Source: an uncultured Flavobacteriales bacterium
GTDB lineage: Bacteria; Bacteroidota; Bacteroidia; Flavobacteriales; BACL11
Direction: 5' to 3'
NCBI GenBank assembly: GCA_913063045.1
Contig: CAJXYM010000001.1
Span: 62,001-126,000, forward strand
DNA length: 64,000 bases
Part shown: piece after piece, positions 17,321 to 26,558 of the stretch
Layout: each line of letters opens with the position of its first letter
Position numbering within the stretch: position 1 is the first letter of the stretch
Made by a program: the position numbers and the translations under genes
The notes under the pieces: model-generated
Told to the model about the DNA's origin: nothing
Database searches by the model: none
What the model saw: the letters and a program-made list of their open reading frames with translations, nothing else

Positions 17321-18337
17321 ATGAAGAAGATATTTACAGTTGATATTCACACACATATTCTTCCAAAAGATATTCCAAATTTTAATAAAAGATTTGGTTA
17401 TGGAGAGTTTATAAGCTTAGAACATCATAAGCCTTGCTGTGCTAGAATGTTAATGAATGATGAGTTTTTTAGAGAAGTTGATAATAATTGCTGGGAGCCT
17501 TCAGTACGAATTCAGGAATGTAACCATCAAAATGTAGATGTCCAAGTTCTATCTACTGTACCTGTAATGTTTTCATATTGGACAAAACCAAAAGATGGTT
17601 TAGAGATTTCAAAGTTTATTAATGATAATCTTATAGAGACCGTTCATGCAAACCCAAAAAGATTTGTTGGCTTAGCTAACCTCCCAATGCAAAGTACAAA
17701 ACTTGCATTACAAGAATTAGAGAGAATAAAAAAATTAGGTTTTAAAGGAATTCAGATTGGTTCTCATATCAATAATCTAAATTTAGATGATCCTTCTTTT
17801 TTTCCAATTTACGAAGCATGTGAGAGTTTAGGCATGGCAATTTTTGTACACCCATGGTGGTGGATGGCTAAAGAAAAAATGGATAAATATTGGTTGCCTT
17901 GGTTGGTTGGTATGCCAATGGAAACATCTTTAGCAATTTGTTCAATGATATTTAGTGGAGTATTTCAGAAATTTCCTAATTTAAGAGTAGCTTTTGCACA
18001 TGGAGGAGGTTCTTTCCCATCTACAATTGGAAGAATTGAACACGGTTTTAATGTACGGCCAGACTTAGTAGCTGTTGATAATAATGTAAACCCTAGAGAT
18101 TATCTGGGTAAGTTTTGGCTAGATAGTTTAGTTCATGACGATAAAATGCTTGAGTATATTGTTGAATTGGTAGGAGAAGATAAGGTTGCCTTAGGTACTG
18201 ATTATCCTTTTCCTTTAGGAGAGCTACAACCTGGAAAACTGATCCATGATAGACCCTACCCGAATAATGTTAAGGAAAAGCTGTTATCATCTAACGCTTT
18301 AGATTGGTTAAATATTAAAAAAGAAGATTTTATTTAA
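17321..18337 (+). CDS. 2-amino-3-carboxymuconate-6-semialdehyde decarboxylase (ACMSD)
   Basis: ACMSD removes the carboxyl group of ACMS before it cyclises to quinolinate, so it commits the pathway to degradation instead of NAD synthesis. It is an amidohydrolase-2 family Zn enzyme. Visible metal and active-site motifs are VDIHTHILP near the N-terminus, FVHPWWW near residue 180, AHGGGSFP with the catalytic histidine, and GTDYPFPLGE near residue 290. The 338-residue length matches the human and Pseudomonas enzymes. Its stop overlaps the next gene by one base (TAATG). Confidence 0.95.
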   Translation: MKKIFTVDIHTHILPKDIPNFNKRFGYGEFISLEHHKPCCARMLMNDEFFREVDNNCWEPSVRIQECNHQNVDVQVLSTVPVMFSYWTKPKDGLEISKFINDNLIETVHANPKRFVGLANLPMQSTKLALQELERIKKLGFKGIQIGSHINNLNLDDPSFFPIYEACESLGMAIFVHPWWWMAKEKMDKYWLPWLVGMPMETSLAICSMIFSGVFQKFPNLRVAFAHGGGSFPSTIGRIEHGFNVRPDLVAVDNNVNPRDYLGKFWLDSLVHDDKMLEYIVELVGEDKVALGTDYPFPLGELQPGKLIHDRPYPNNVKEKLLSSNALDWLNIKKEDFI

Positions 18338-19137
18338 TGAAAGCTAGTATTACCATAAGCTCAAGAGAATTTAAAATAGATTTTTCACAAGCCCATGACA
18401 TTTCTATTCCAATAAAATTTAACGGAGAACAACCAAATACCTATGGTGTTGATATTGCAACAGCAAAGCCCTATAGAGATGATAATTTTGTAGGTGATAC
18501 AAGGGAAGGTGGACCCTGTAATTTTGAAACTTATTCTATAACCCCTCATTGTAATGGTACTCATACTGAGAGTATTGGTCATATAACTAAAGAAAGAGTT
18601 TCTATTTTATCATCACTAAAAGACGTTATGATCCCTAGTACATTGATTTCTTTAGCACCTAAGTCATCTTTTGATAGTTACAAGCCTACTCTTAATAAGG
18701 AAGATTTAGTAATTAGTAAGCAAGATATTTATGAACTTATTGACAATACCCCGTCTTATTTACTTGAGGCATTGATAATAAGAACACATCCTAACAATGA
18801 TATTAAGAAGTCTCAAAACTATATGAAATCGCTTCCTTCTTTTTTTAGTATTGATGCAATGAAATATATTAAAAGTAAAGGAGTTAAACATTTATTAGTT
18901 GATATTCCCTCAGTAGATAGATTGTTTGATGAAGGTAATTTATCTGCTCATAATATTTTCTGGGATACTATTGATAAAAAATTTAACCCTTTAACTAAAA
19001 ATCATACTATAACAGAAATGATTTTTGTAGATAATACTATTGCAGATGGAAGCTACTTGCTTAATCTTCAAATCCCTGCTTTTATAGCTGACGCTGCTCC
19101 AAGTCGCCCAATTATTTTTAAATTATATGATATTTAA
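18337..19137 (+). CDS. Cyclase-family metal hydrolase, probable kynurenine formamidase
   Basis: The protein (266 residues) belongs to the cyclase/KynB family of metal hydrolases. The family metal motif HxGTHxDxPxH is present in a variant form, HCNGTHTESIGHI, where Asp is Glu and Pro is Ile. The operon otherwise lacks an N-formylkynurenine hydrolase, so kynurenine formamidase is the natural role, between tryptophan dioxygenase and the monooxygenase/kynureninase. The protein is longer than the roughly 210-residue proteobacterial KynB and is probably a distinct branch. It overlaps the gene before by 1 base and the one after by 11. Confidence 0.72.
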   Translation: MKASITISSREFKIDFSQAHDISIPIKFNGEQPNTYGVDIATAKPYRDDNFVGDTREGGPCNFETYSITPHCNGTHTESIGHITKERVSILSSLKDVMIPSTLISLAPKSSFDSYKPTLNKEDLVISKQDIYELIDNTPSYLLEALIIRTHPNNDIKKSQNYMKSLPSFFSIDAMKYIKSKGVKHLLVDIPSVDRLFDEGNLSAHNIFWDTIDKKFNPLTKNHTITEMIFVDNTIADGSYLLNLQIPAFIADAAPSRPIIFKLYDI

Positions 19138-20377
19138 CACTTCGAAAAAATTTGCAGAAGAAATGGATGTAAAAGACCCATTACGATCTTATCAGGATAG
19201 TTTTTATATCCCAACTCAAACTAGTGGTGAAAGACACATTTATTTATGTGGGAATTCTTTAGGTTTACAGCCTAAAAATACTCGAGCTTTTATAGATCAA
19301 GAATTAAAAGACTGGCAAAATTTAGGAGTTGAAGGACATTTTCATGCTAAAAACCCTTGGCTTCCTTATCATGAGTTTTTATCAGAAAGCTACTCAAGAA
19401 TTATAGGTGCTAAAACTTCTGAAGTTGTCGCAATGAATACCCTTTCAGTAAATTTACATTTAATGTTCGTGTCATTTTATCAACCTAATAAAGAGCGTTT
19501 TAAAATTGTTATTGAAAATGATGCTTTTCCATCTGATATTTATGCAGTAGAATCTCATTTAAAACATCATAACTTAGACCCCAAAGATGTTTTGATAAAG
19601 ATGAAACCAAGAGTTGGGGAAGATGTCTTAAGAACAGAAGATATTTTAGAGCTCTTAAGTAATGAGGGGGATAGTATTGCACTGGTAATGTTCGGAGGAG
19701 TTAACTATTATACTGGACAAGTTTTTGATTTTGCAGAGATAACTAAAAGTTGTAATGAAAGGGGTATAAAAGTTGGATTTGATTTAGCTCATGCTGCAGG
19801 AAATATTTCTCTATCTCTGCATGATTGGGGTGTAGATTTTGCTGTTTGGTGTTCGTACAAGTATCTTAATTCTGGACCAGGATCTATTGGTGGAGCTTTT
19901 ATACATGAAAAACATCACCGCAGTAATTTAAATCGTTTTGCTGGATGGTGGGGACATAATAAAGAAACTAGATTCAAAATGCCAGAAAAATTTGACCCTA
20001 TTCAATCTGCTGAGGGATGGCAATTAAGTAATCCTCCAATATTATCATTAGCAGCGATTAGAGCATCATTGTCTATTTTTGATAAGGTTGGAATGAAGTC
20101 ATTATTAAAGAAATCTCAGCAATTAACCTCTTATCTGGTTTTTCTTATTGATAATATTTCATCAGATAGAATCTCCATTATCACTCCAAATAAGAGAGGT
20201 TGTCAAATCTCAATTAGAGTCAGGAATGCTAATAAAAATTTATTTAAACAAATTACAGACAAAGGAGTTGTGGCAGATTGGAGAGAGCCTGATGTGATTA
20301 GGGTAGCACCTGTTCCTTTATATAATAGTTATATGGATGTATATAATTTTTACAAAATTTTAGAAGAAGAATTATAA
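19127..20377 (+). CDS. kynU: Kynureninase
   Basis: Kynureninase is a PLP enzyme that cleaves 3-hydroxykynurenine (or kynurenine) to 3-hydroxyanthranilate (or anthranilate) and alanine. Close matches to the animal enzyme include GNSLGLQPK, FPSDIYAVESHL, GFDLAHAAGN, HDWGVDFAVWCSYKYLNSG with the PLP lysine, and RVAPVPLYNS near the C-terminus. The length, 416 residues, is normal. The start at 19127 overlaps the previous gene by 11 bases; the methionine 12 codons later is a possible alternative. The next gene begins one base after the stop. Confidence 0.96.
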   Translation: MIFNTSKKFAEEMDVKDPLRSYQDSFYIPTQTSGERHIYLCGNSLGLQPKNTRAFIDQELKDWQNLGVEGHFHAKNPWLPYHEFLSESYSRIIGAKTSEVVAMNTLSVNLHLMFVSFYQPNKERFKIVIENDAFPSDIYAVESHLKHHNLDPKDVLIKMKPRVGEDVLRTEDILELLSNEGDSIALVMFGGVNYYTGQVFDFAEITKSCNERGIKVGFDLAHAAGNISLSLHDWGVDFAVWCSYKYLNSGPGSIGGAFIHEKHHRSNLNRFAGWWGHNKETRFKMPEKFDPIQSAEGWQLSNPPILSLAAIRASLSIFDKVGMKSLLKKSQQLTSYLVFLIDNISSDRISIITPNKRGCQISIRVRNANKNLFKQITDKGVVADWREPDVIRVAPVPLYNSYMDVYNFYKILEEEL

Positions 20378-20378
20378 T

Positions 20379-21713
20379 ATGAAAAAAGATATAGTAATAG
20401 TCGGTGCTGGATTAGCAGGTTCTCTTTGCGCTCTTTATATGCTTAAAAGAGGATATAAAGTCAGAATGTATGAAAGGAGAAGTGATATGAGAGAGACAGT
20501 TGTTAAGGCTGGAAGATCTATAAATCTAGCCTTATCTGAGCGAGGCTGGACGGCGCTAAGAAAGGTTGATATTGGTAGTTATGTAGAGGAAATATCTATA
20601 GCTATGCCTAAGCGTGTTATGCATGATGTTGAAGGTAATCTTACTGATCAATTTTATGGAAACCAAGACCAAGCAATTTTTTCTGTTCCCAGAGGTGAGT
20701 TAAATGTAATGCTTATGAATTTAGCTGAAGAAAGAGGTGCAGAAATTTTCTTTAATCATAAATGTATCGATGTTAATATGGTAAATCCTGAGTTGATATT
20801 TGAAAATACAGTTGATAATCAGAATATAAATATAAAATGTGATTTAATTGTTGGGGCAGATGGTGCTTTTTCAGCAATTCGAAATAAAATGATGAAGCAA
20901 GATCGTTTTCAATATTCTCAACATTATATAGAGCATGGTTATAAAGAACTCTTAATACCGGCTAACAAAGACGGATCACATAAAATAGAGAAAAATGCAC
21001 TTCATATTTGGCCCAGAGGTAATTTTATGTTGATAGCTCTACCAAATCTTAACGGTAGCTATACATGTACACTCTTTTCTCCATTTGATGGTAAGAATTC
21101 TTTTAATGAATTACAAGATAAATCATCTATTACTAATTTTTTTAAATCTGTTTTTAAAGATTTCACACCCCTAATACCTGACTTAGAAGAGCAATTTATT
21201 AATAACCCTACTTCATCATTAGGGATTTTTAAATGTTTCCCCTGGAATGTTAAAGATTTTTGTGTTTTAATCGGAGATTCGGCTCACGCTACTGTCCCTT
21301 TTTATGGTCAAGGAATGAATGCTAGCTTTGAGGATTGTAGGGTGTTAGATGAAATGATTGGAGCAAATGAGAATAATATGCTTAAATGTTTAGATGATTT
21401 TTCTCGAATAAGAAAGCCTAATGGAGATGGGGTACAAGATTTATCATTACATAACTTTATTGTAATGCGTGATAAAACTGCAGACCCAACTTTCTTACTT
21501 CAAAAAAAAATTGAACAAAAATTTACACAATTATATCCTGAAAAATGGATACCACTTTATAGTATGGTTTCTTTTACAAATATTTCATATGCAGACGCAT
21601 GGCAGATTGGTATGAAGCAAGAAAAATTAATGGCTCAAATTATGGAAACTCCTAATATTGCTGAAGTTTGGGATAGTGATTCTGTAATGGAAAAGATTTT
21701 AAAATTATGTTAA
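20379..21713 (+). CDS. kmo: Kynurenine 3-monooxygenase
   Basis: This FAD flavoprotein hydroxylates L-kynurenine to 3-hydroxykynurenine using NADPH and oxygen. It has the dinucleotide-binding motif GAGLAGSL at residues 8-15, the aromatic-hydroxylase DG motif GADGAFSAIR, and GDSAHATVPFYGQGMNASFEDC, the second FAD motif typical of KMO. A C-terminal hydrophobic anchor like that of mitochondrial KMO is not evident. At 444 residues it fits bacterial KMO. It ends the recognisable kynurenine genes; a MORN protein gene follows 3 bases later. Confidence 0.96.
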   Translation: MKKDIVIVGAGLAGSLCALYMLKRGYKVRMYERRSDMRETVVKAGRSINLALSERGWTALRKVDIGSYVEEISIAMPKRVMHDVEGNLTDQFYGNQDQAIFSVPRGELNVMLMNLAEERGAEIFFNHKCIDVNMVNPELIFENTVDNQNINIKCDLIVGADGAFSAIRNKMMKQDRFQYSQHYIEHGYKELLIPANKDGSHKIEKNALHIWPRGNFMLIALPNLNGSYTCTLFSPFDGKNSFNELQDKSSITNFFKSVFKDFTPLIPDLEEQFINNPTSSLGIFKCFPWNVKDFCVLIGDSAHATVPFYGQGMNASFEDCRVLDEMIGANENNMLKCLDDFSRIRKPNGDGVQDLSLHNFIVMRDKTADPTFLLQKKIEQKFTQLYPEKWIPLYSMVSFTNISYADAWQIGMKQEKLMAQIMETPNIAEVWDSDSVMEKILKLC

Positions 21714-21716
21714 TTA

Positions 21717-22127
21717 ATGATTCAAAATAATTTGAAGTTTACTTGTGTATTACTTTTAATACTACTGCCTTTATCAGCTTTATGTGGCTGTGAAGATGGG
21801 GATTGTGAAAATGGTTATGGTACCTATGTTTTTAGAGATGGTGATACTGATCATTCATCATGGATAGTTGGAGATAGTTATACTGGCTCATTTTTAAATG
21901 GTAAAATGCACGGTCAAGGAATATATATGTCTGCTGCTGGCAACACTTATTGTGGCGGTTTCTTAATAGGAGCTAAATCTGGCTATGGGGAAGTTTCAGA
22001 TGTAAAGGGGAATTCTTACAAAGGTTTTTTTAAAAATGATTTAAGACACGGTAAGGGGATTTATACTGATAAGTCCGGCTGGTGTTTTAACAAGTTTTAT
22101 TATTTAGGTAATATTGTGAGAAAATGA
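21717..22127 (+). CDS. Exported MORN-repeat protein
   Basis: The 136-residue protein begins with a hydrophobic signal sequence (about residues 6-24, ending LSALCGCED). It then shows three MORN-type repeats of the YxGxFxxGxxxGxG pattern: YTGSFLNGKMHGQGIYM, YCGGFLIGAKSGYGEV and YKGFFKNDLRHGKGIYT. MORN repeats form extended beta sheets and usually mediate binding; no enzyme activity is implied. Several cysteines near the mature N-terminus (CGCEDGDC) may form disulfides or one may be lipidated. It lies 3 bases behind kmo and overlaps the DUF4197 gene by 4, so it is part of the kynurenine transcript, although its link to that pathway is unknown. Confidence 0.75.
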   Translation: MIQNNLKFTCVLLLILLPLSALCGCEDGDCENGYGTYVFRDGDTDHSSWIVGDSYTGSFLNGKMHGQGIYMSAAGNTYCGGFLIGAKSGYGEVSDVKGNSYKGFFKNDLRHGKGIYTDKSGWCFNKFYYLGNIVRK

Positions 22128-22840
22128 TTCGAATTTTTACTTGCTTGCTCCTATGTTGTCTATTTTTTAATAACAGTTTCTCTCAAATTAGCGAGATAGC
22201 TAAAGCATCTAAAAAAATTGATTCTGTTTTAATTCAAAAAGATTTAAAAAATTTTGATTTTTCAAATGCAATAAAAGATCTTCTTAGAATTGGAGTTAAT
22301 TATTCTTTTAATTCTGCTTCTCAAAGTGGAGGTTTTTACAATAGTATAATTAAGATTCCTTTTCCAGAAGAAATATCTCTGGTTAAAACAACACTTATTA
22401 AATTGGGTCTTGAGAAAAAAGTTTCAAAATTTGAAAATAATATAAATTATTGCGCAGAGCTTTCATGTAAAAATTCAGCACAAATTGTAATAAAAGAAGT
22501 TGAAAGATTATCAATAGTAAATGCATACACAATTATCAAAGCTGAAAATAACGCGGCTACTAATTATTTAAAGAAAAATTGTAGTAAAGATTTATATGCT
22601 AAATTTCATCCTATTATAGAAAAAGAAATTAATCAACTTAATTTACAAAACTCTTTTGATTTACTTTTAAAACGATACAATAAAATCCCTTTCATGAAAA
22701 AGGTTAAATTTGATTTAGTGGATTATATTACTCAGAAAACAATTGAAGGTATTTTTATTTTAATTACTAATAAAGAAATAGAAATTAGAGGTAGTAATGA
22801 GTTCCGCTCAACAGATCTATTAAGAAAAGTTTTTAAATAA
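22124..22840 (+). CDS. DUF4197 exported protein
   Basis: This 238-residue protein has an N-terminal signal sequence ending near SFSQ and then matches the DUF4197 pattern along its length: IKIPFPEE, an all-helical middle, KCSKDLYAKFHPIIE-like and KYNKIPFMKKVKFDLVDYIT segments, then RSTDLLRKVFK at the end. The family is widespread in Bacteroidota and Proteobacteria and is predicted to be periplasmic; I know of no function. It is joined by ATGA overlap to the MORN gene and abuts the C26 amidotransferase gene, suggesting that these three exported proteins are made together. Confidence 0.8.
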   Translation: MIRIFTCLLLCCLFFNNSFSQISEIAKASKKIDSVLIQKDLKNFDFSNAIKDLLRIGVNYSFNSASQSGGFYNSIIKIPFPEEISLVKTTLIKLGLEKKVSKFENNINYCAELSCKNSAQIVIKEVERLSIVNAYTIIKAENNAATNYLKKNCSKDLYAKFHPIIEKEINQLNLQNSFDLLLKRYNKIPFMKKVKFDLVDYITQKTIEGIFILITNKEIEIRGSNEFRSTDLLRKVFK

Positions 22841-23608
22841 ATGATAAATAAAATATATGTAATTATTATATTATTTCTTTTTTGTTCTTGTAACAAAAAG
22901 GAAAATCGGACAATTATTCTATCAAAATCATCTGATAATTATATAGATTGGATAAGTGATGATCATATCACAATAATTGACGCCTTCATGTGTAATAATT
23001 TAGACAGCTTGTTATTACTTGCTGATGGCATTGTACTAACTGGGGGAGAGGATATAAATCCATTAATGTATAACGATAGTTCAAATCTTAGTCTTTGTGA
23101 GAAAATGGACTTTAGAAGAGATACAATAGAAAAAATATTGTTTGATTATGCTTTGGAAAATCAAATACCATTTATAGGTGTTTGTAGAGGTATGCAAATG
23201 ATGAATGTTGCTCATGGAGGGACGTTATATGGAGATCTTCCCACCGAAATTGGAGAGCTTGTAACACATAGAAATAATGGGGAAGTTATGCATGATATTG
23301 TAGTTGCATGTAACAATCATGCTTATACAACTATGATTTTTCCTCAGGATCCAAACATTTCATTTAGAGACACTATATTTTCTGTTAATTCCTGGCATCA
23401 TCAAGGGCTAAAAGATATTGCAGAAGGAATAAAAGTAATTGCTAAATCATATGATGGCTTACCTGAAGCGATAGCTATGGATAAGTATATACATCCTTTT
23501 ATGATTGCCGTGCAATTTCATCCAGAAAGATTAGATAAGGATAATGTTATTCGCAAAAACATGCGAGCTCGTTTTTTCGATGCTATTTATGAACCGAGAT
23601 TCTTTTAG
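22841..23608 (+). CDS. Lipoprotein class I glutamine amidotransferase-like hydrolase (peptidase C26)
   Basis: The protein (255 residues) starts with a lipoprotein signal whose lipobox lies at FLFCSC. The body is a C26/gamma-glutamyl hydrolase domain: LTGGEDINP binds substrate, GVCRGMQMMN has the nucleophile cysteine, and AVQFHPERLD has the catalytic histidine and glutamate. Relatives hydrolyse gamma-glutamyl amides such as gamma-Glu-GABA (PuuD) or folate polyglutamates. Those are cytoplasmic, whereas this one should be membrane-anchored outside the cytoplasm. It directly follows the DUF4197 gene and ends the long plus-strand run from kynA. Its substrate cannot be told from sequence. Confidence 0.82.
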   Translation: MINKIYVIIILFLFCSCNKKENRTIILSKSSDNYIDWISDDHITIIDAFMCNNLDSLLLLADGIVLTGGEDINPLMYNDSSNLSLCEKMDFRRDTIEKILFDYALENQIPFIGVCRGMQMMNVAHGGTLYGDLPTEIGELVTHRNNGEVMHDIVVACNNHAYTTMIFPQDPNISFRDTIFSVNSWHHQGLKDIAEGIKVIAKSYDGLPEAIAMDKYIHPFMIAVQFHPERLDKDNVIRKNMRARFFDAIYEPRFF

Positions 23609-23615
23609 TTTTTTC

Positions 23616-23623
23616 TATCTTTG
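23616..23623 (+). promoter_or_regulatory. -7 box of gpmI operon
   Basis: TATCTTTG matches TAnnTTTG and ends only 5 bases before the gpmI ATG at 23629, which predicts a leaderless or nearly leaderless mRNA. It sits just after the stop of the C26 gene and separates the kynurenine run from the gpmI run. No -33 element is evident. Confidence 0.55.
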
Positions 23624-23628
23624 TTTAG

Positions 23629-25146
23629 ATGAAAATTAGTAAAACAATACTCATAATTCTAGATGGTTGGGGTCATGGCAATAAATCACTTTCTGATGTA
23701 ATTTACAATTCAAAAACTCCATTTATAGATTCTCTGTATAAAAACTATCCAAATTCAGAATTATTAACTCATGGAAAGCATGTTGGATTACCAGAAGGGC
23801 AGATGGGCAACTCGGAAGTCGGACATTTAAATATAGGAGCAGGTAGGATTGTTCCTCAAGATTTTGCAAAGATAAATATAGCATGTCAGGACAATACAAT
23901 ATCTCATAATCCAAAATTAATAGAAGCAATACATCAAGCTAAACAAAGAAAAAAACCGATACACTTAATTGGATTAGTATCTGATGGAGGAATTCATTCT
24001 CACCAAGATCATTTATATAAGTTATGTGAGATTATAAAAAACAATAATGTTGATGAGGTGTATATTCATGCATTTACTGATGGAAGAGATTGTGATCCTA
24101 AAAGTGGAAAAGATTTTATTAGCAAAATAGAAAAAAATATAGAAGGAGTACAAGTAGCCTCTATTTGTGGAAGATATTTTGCAATGGACAGGGATAATAG
24201 ATGGGAGAGGATAAAGCAATCATATGATTTGTTAGTTAACGGAAAAGGTGAATTAAGTGATGATTTGTCTTTAAGTATCCAAAAATCATATGATAAAAAT
24301 ATAACAGATGAATTTATCAGGCCAATTGTAAAATCAAATAAACAAGGTCAGCCTTTAGCGATGATTTCGGATGGTGATGTTGTTATATGCTTTAACTTTA
24401 GAACTGATAGATGTAGGCAGATTACTAATGTTTTAACACAGCACTCTATGCCAAAATTAGAGATGAAAAAATTAGATCTTCATTTTACTACAATGACTAA
24501 TTATGATAGTAAATTTCATGATGTCAATGTAATGTTTCACAAGGAGAATTTATCACAAACATTAGGAGAGGTAATAAGTAAATACAACCTTAAACAAATT
24601 AGAATTGCAGAAACAGAAAAATATCCTCATGTTACCTATTTCTTTTCAGGAGGATCTGAAGAGATTTTTAGGGGAGAAAAAAGATTACTGCTAAATTCTT
24701 CTAAGGTAACAACATATGATTTAAAGCCAGAAATGAGTGCTATAGATATTACATCTGCTGTAATTGATGAAATGAATAATGATCAAGCAGACTTTATATG
24801 TTTAAATTTTGCTAACACCGATATGGTTGGTCACACAGGTGTTTATTCTGCAATTCAAAAGGCTGTTGCAACTGTTGATAGTTGTACTGGGAAAGTTGTT
24901 GAAAATGCTCTTAAAAATAATTATACTGCTATTATTATTTCAGATCATGGAAATGCTGATAAAGGTTTAAATAGTGATGGGTCACCTAATACTAACCATA
25001 GTACTAATCCTGTCCCCTGTTTTTTAATAGGCTCTCAAAATAAAAGTATAAATAATGGTATCCTTGCGGATATAGCTCCTACAATATTGACTATTATGGG
25101 CTTACAAGTTCCAGACGAGATGACGGGAAAAATTTTAATTAAATAA
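23629..25146 (+). CDS. gpmI: 2,3-bisphosphoglycerate-independent phosphoglycerate mutase
   Basis: GpmI interconverts 3- and 2-phosphoglycerate in glycolysis and gluconeogenesis, using Mn and no cofactor. The alkaline-phosphatase-type metal site is visible: LDGWGHG near the N-terminus with the first Asp, GNSEVGHLNIGAGR carrying the phosphoserine, HAFTDGRDCDP, GRYFAMDRDNRW, NFANTDMVGHTG and SDHGNAD. The 505-residue length is standard. Its ATG is preceded at 5 bases by a TATCTTTG box. The M20 dipeptidase follows after 4 bases. Confidence 0.97.
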   Translation: MKISKTILIILDGWGHGNKSLSDVIYNSKTPFIDSLYKNYPNSELLTHGKHVGLPEGQMGNSEVGHLNIGAGRIVPQDFAKINIACQDNTISHNPKLIEAIHQAKQRKKPIHLIGLVSDGGIHSHQDHLYKLCEIIKNNNVDEVYIHAFTDGRDCDPKSGKDFISKIEKNIEGVQVASICGRYFAMDRDNRWERIKQSYDLLVNGKGELSDDLSLSIQKSYDKNITDEFIRPIVKSNKQGQPLAMISDGDVVICFNFRTDRCRQITNVLTQHSMPKLEMKKLDLHFTTMTNYDSKFHDVNVMFHKENLSQTLGEVISKYNLKQIRIAETEKYPHVTYFFSGGSEEIFRGEKRLLLNSSKVTTYDLKPEMSAIDITSAVIDEMNNDQADFICLNFANTDMVGHTGVYSAIQKAVATVDSCTGKVVENALKNNYTAIIISDHGNADKGLNSDGSPNTNHSTNPVPCFLIGSQNKSINNGILADIAPTILTIMGLQVPDEMTGKILIK

Positions 25147-25150
25147 TAAT

Positions 25151-26548
25151 ATGCAATACATAAAAAAATATATAGAAGATAATAAGAGTCGTTTTATTGA
25201 TGAACTAATAGAGTTACTTAAAATACCATCGATTAGTGCAGATCCCAAATATAAAAATGACGTATTAGATTGTGCTGATAGTGTCGCAAATTTTCTTGTA
25301 AAAGCAGGAGCAGAAAATATAGAGATTTGTAAGACTGAAGGATATCCAATAGTTTATGCAGATAAAATAATTAATGCAGACTTGCCAACTGTTTTGGTAT
25401 ATGGACATTATGATGTTCAGCCAGCTGACCCTCTTGAATTATGGGATAGCGGCCCTTTTGATCCAGTAATTAAAAAGACAGCAGCTCACCCTGAAGGGGC
25501 TATTTTTGCTCGAGGAGCATGTGATGATAAGGGTCAAGTTTTTATGCATGTTAAGGCTTTTGAACTAATGATAAATACTAATTCTTTGCCTTGCAATGTT
25601 AAGTTCATGATTGAGGGAGAAGAGGAGGTAGGGTCTGAGAATCTTGGTCAATTTGTAATTAAAAATAAGCAAAAACTTAAGTGCGATGCAATTTTAATTT
25701 CTGATACAGGTATTATTTCAAACCAAACCCCTTCCATAACTACGGGTCTTAAAGGGTTAAGTTATTTAGAAGTAGAAGTTACAGGACCAAATAGAGATTT
25801 GCACTCTGGTTTATATGGAGGTGCAGTAGCAAATCCTATCAATATTCTTTGTGAAATGATAGCTTCTATGAAGGATGCAGATAATCATATTTCCATACCA
25901 AATTTTTATGATAATGTACTAGAACTATCCAAATCAGAGCGTGAAGAGATTGCAAGAGCACCATTTTCTGTTGAAGAATATAAAAGTGCTTTAGACTTGA
26001 AAGATATTCATGGAGAGAAGGGGTATTCCACTATGGAAAGAACAGGTATTCGTCCTACATTAGATGTAAATGGAATATGGGGAGGATATACTGGTGAAGG
26101 AGCTAAAACAGTTATTCCTTCAAAAGCTTTTGCAAAGATTTCTATGAGACTAGTTCCAAATCAGTCAGATCAAGAAATTACTAAACTTTTTACAAATTAT
26201 TTTACTAGTATAGCTCCAAAAAGTGTGAGTGTAAAGGTTACTCCACATCACGGTGGAGAGCCTTATGTTTCTCCAACAGATATTATTGCATATAAGGCAG
26301 CTAGTCAAGCTATGGAAGTTACTTTTGGAAAAACTCCTGTTCCTGTAAAAGCAGGAGGAAGCATTCCTATTGTAGCATTATTTGAAAAAGAGTTAGATGT
26401 TAAATCTATATTGTTAGGATTTGGATTAGATAGTGATGCAATTCATTCACCAAATGAGCATTATGGTATTTTTAATTATTTAAAAGGTATTGAAACAATT
26501 CCACACTTTTTCTTAAATTTTGCTAGACTATCTCAATCTATAAAGTAA
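25151..26548 (+). CDS. M20-family dipeptidase
   Basis: This 465-residue protein is a di-zinc M20 peptidase of the dipeptidase/carnosinase-like group. The metal-site motifs are YGHYDVQP near residue 87, RGACDDKGQ near 119, and [10 protein letters not shown] near 155 with the catalytic glutamate; the dimerisation (lid) domain follows. No signal sequence is present, so it should act in the cytoplasm on imported dipeptides. It lies between gpmI and a DUF255 gene in a close three-gene run. The preferred peptide is unknown. Confidence 0.9.
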   Translation: MQYIKKYIEDNKSRFIDELIELLKIPSISADPKYKNDVLDCADSVANFLVKAGAENIEICKTEGYPIVYADKIINADLPTVLVYGHYDVQPADPLELWDSGPFDPVIKKTAAHPEGAIFARGACDDKGQVFMHVKAFELMINTNSLPCNVKFMIEGEEEVGSENLGQFVIKNKQKLKCDAILISDTGIISNQTPSITTGLKGLSYLEVEVTGPNRDLHSGLYGGAVANPINILCEMIASMKDADNHISIPNFYDNVLELSKSEREEIARAPFSVEEYKSALDLKDIHGEKGYSTMERTGIRPTLDVNGIWGGYTGEGAKTVIPSKAFAKISMRLVPNQSDQEITKLFTNYFTSIAPKSVSVKVTPHHGGEPYVSPTDIIAYKAASQAMEVTFGKTPVPVKAGGSIPIVALFEKELDVKSILLGFGLDSDAIHSPNEHYGIFNYLKGIETIPHFFLNFARLSQSIK

Positions 26549-26558
26549 ACTGGCTTTC

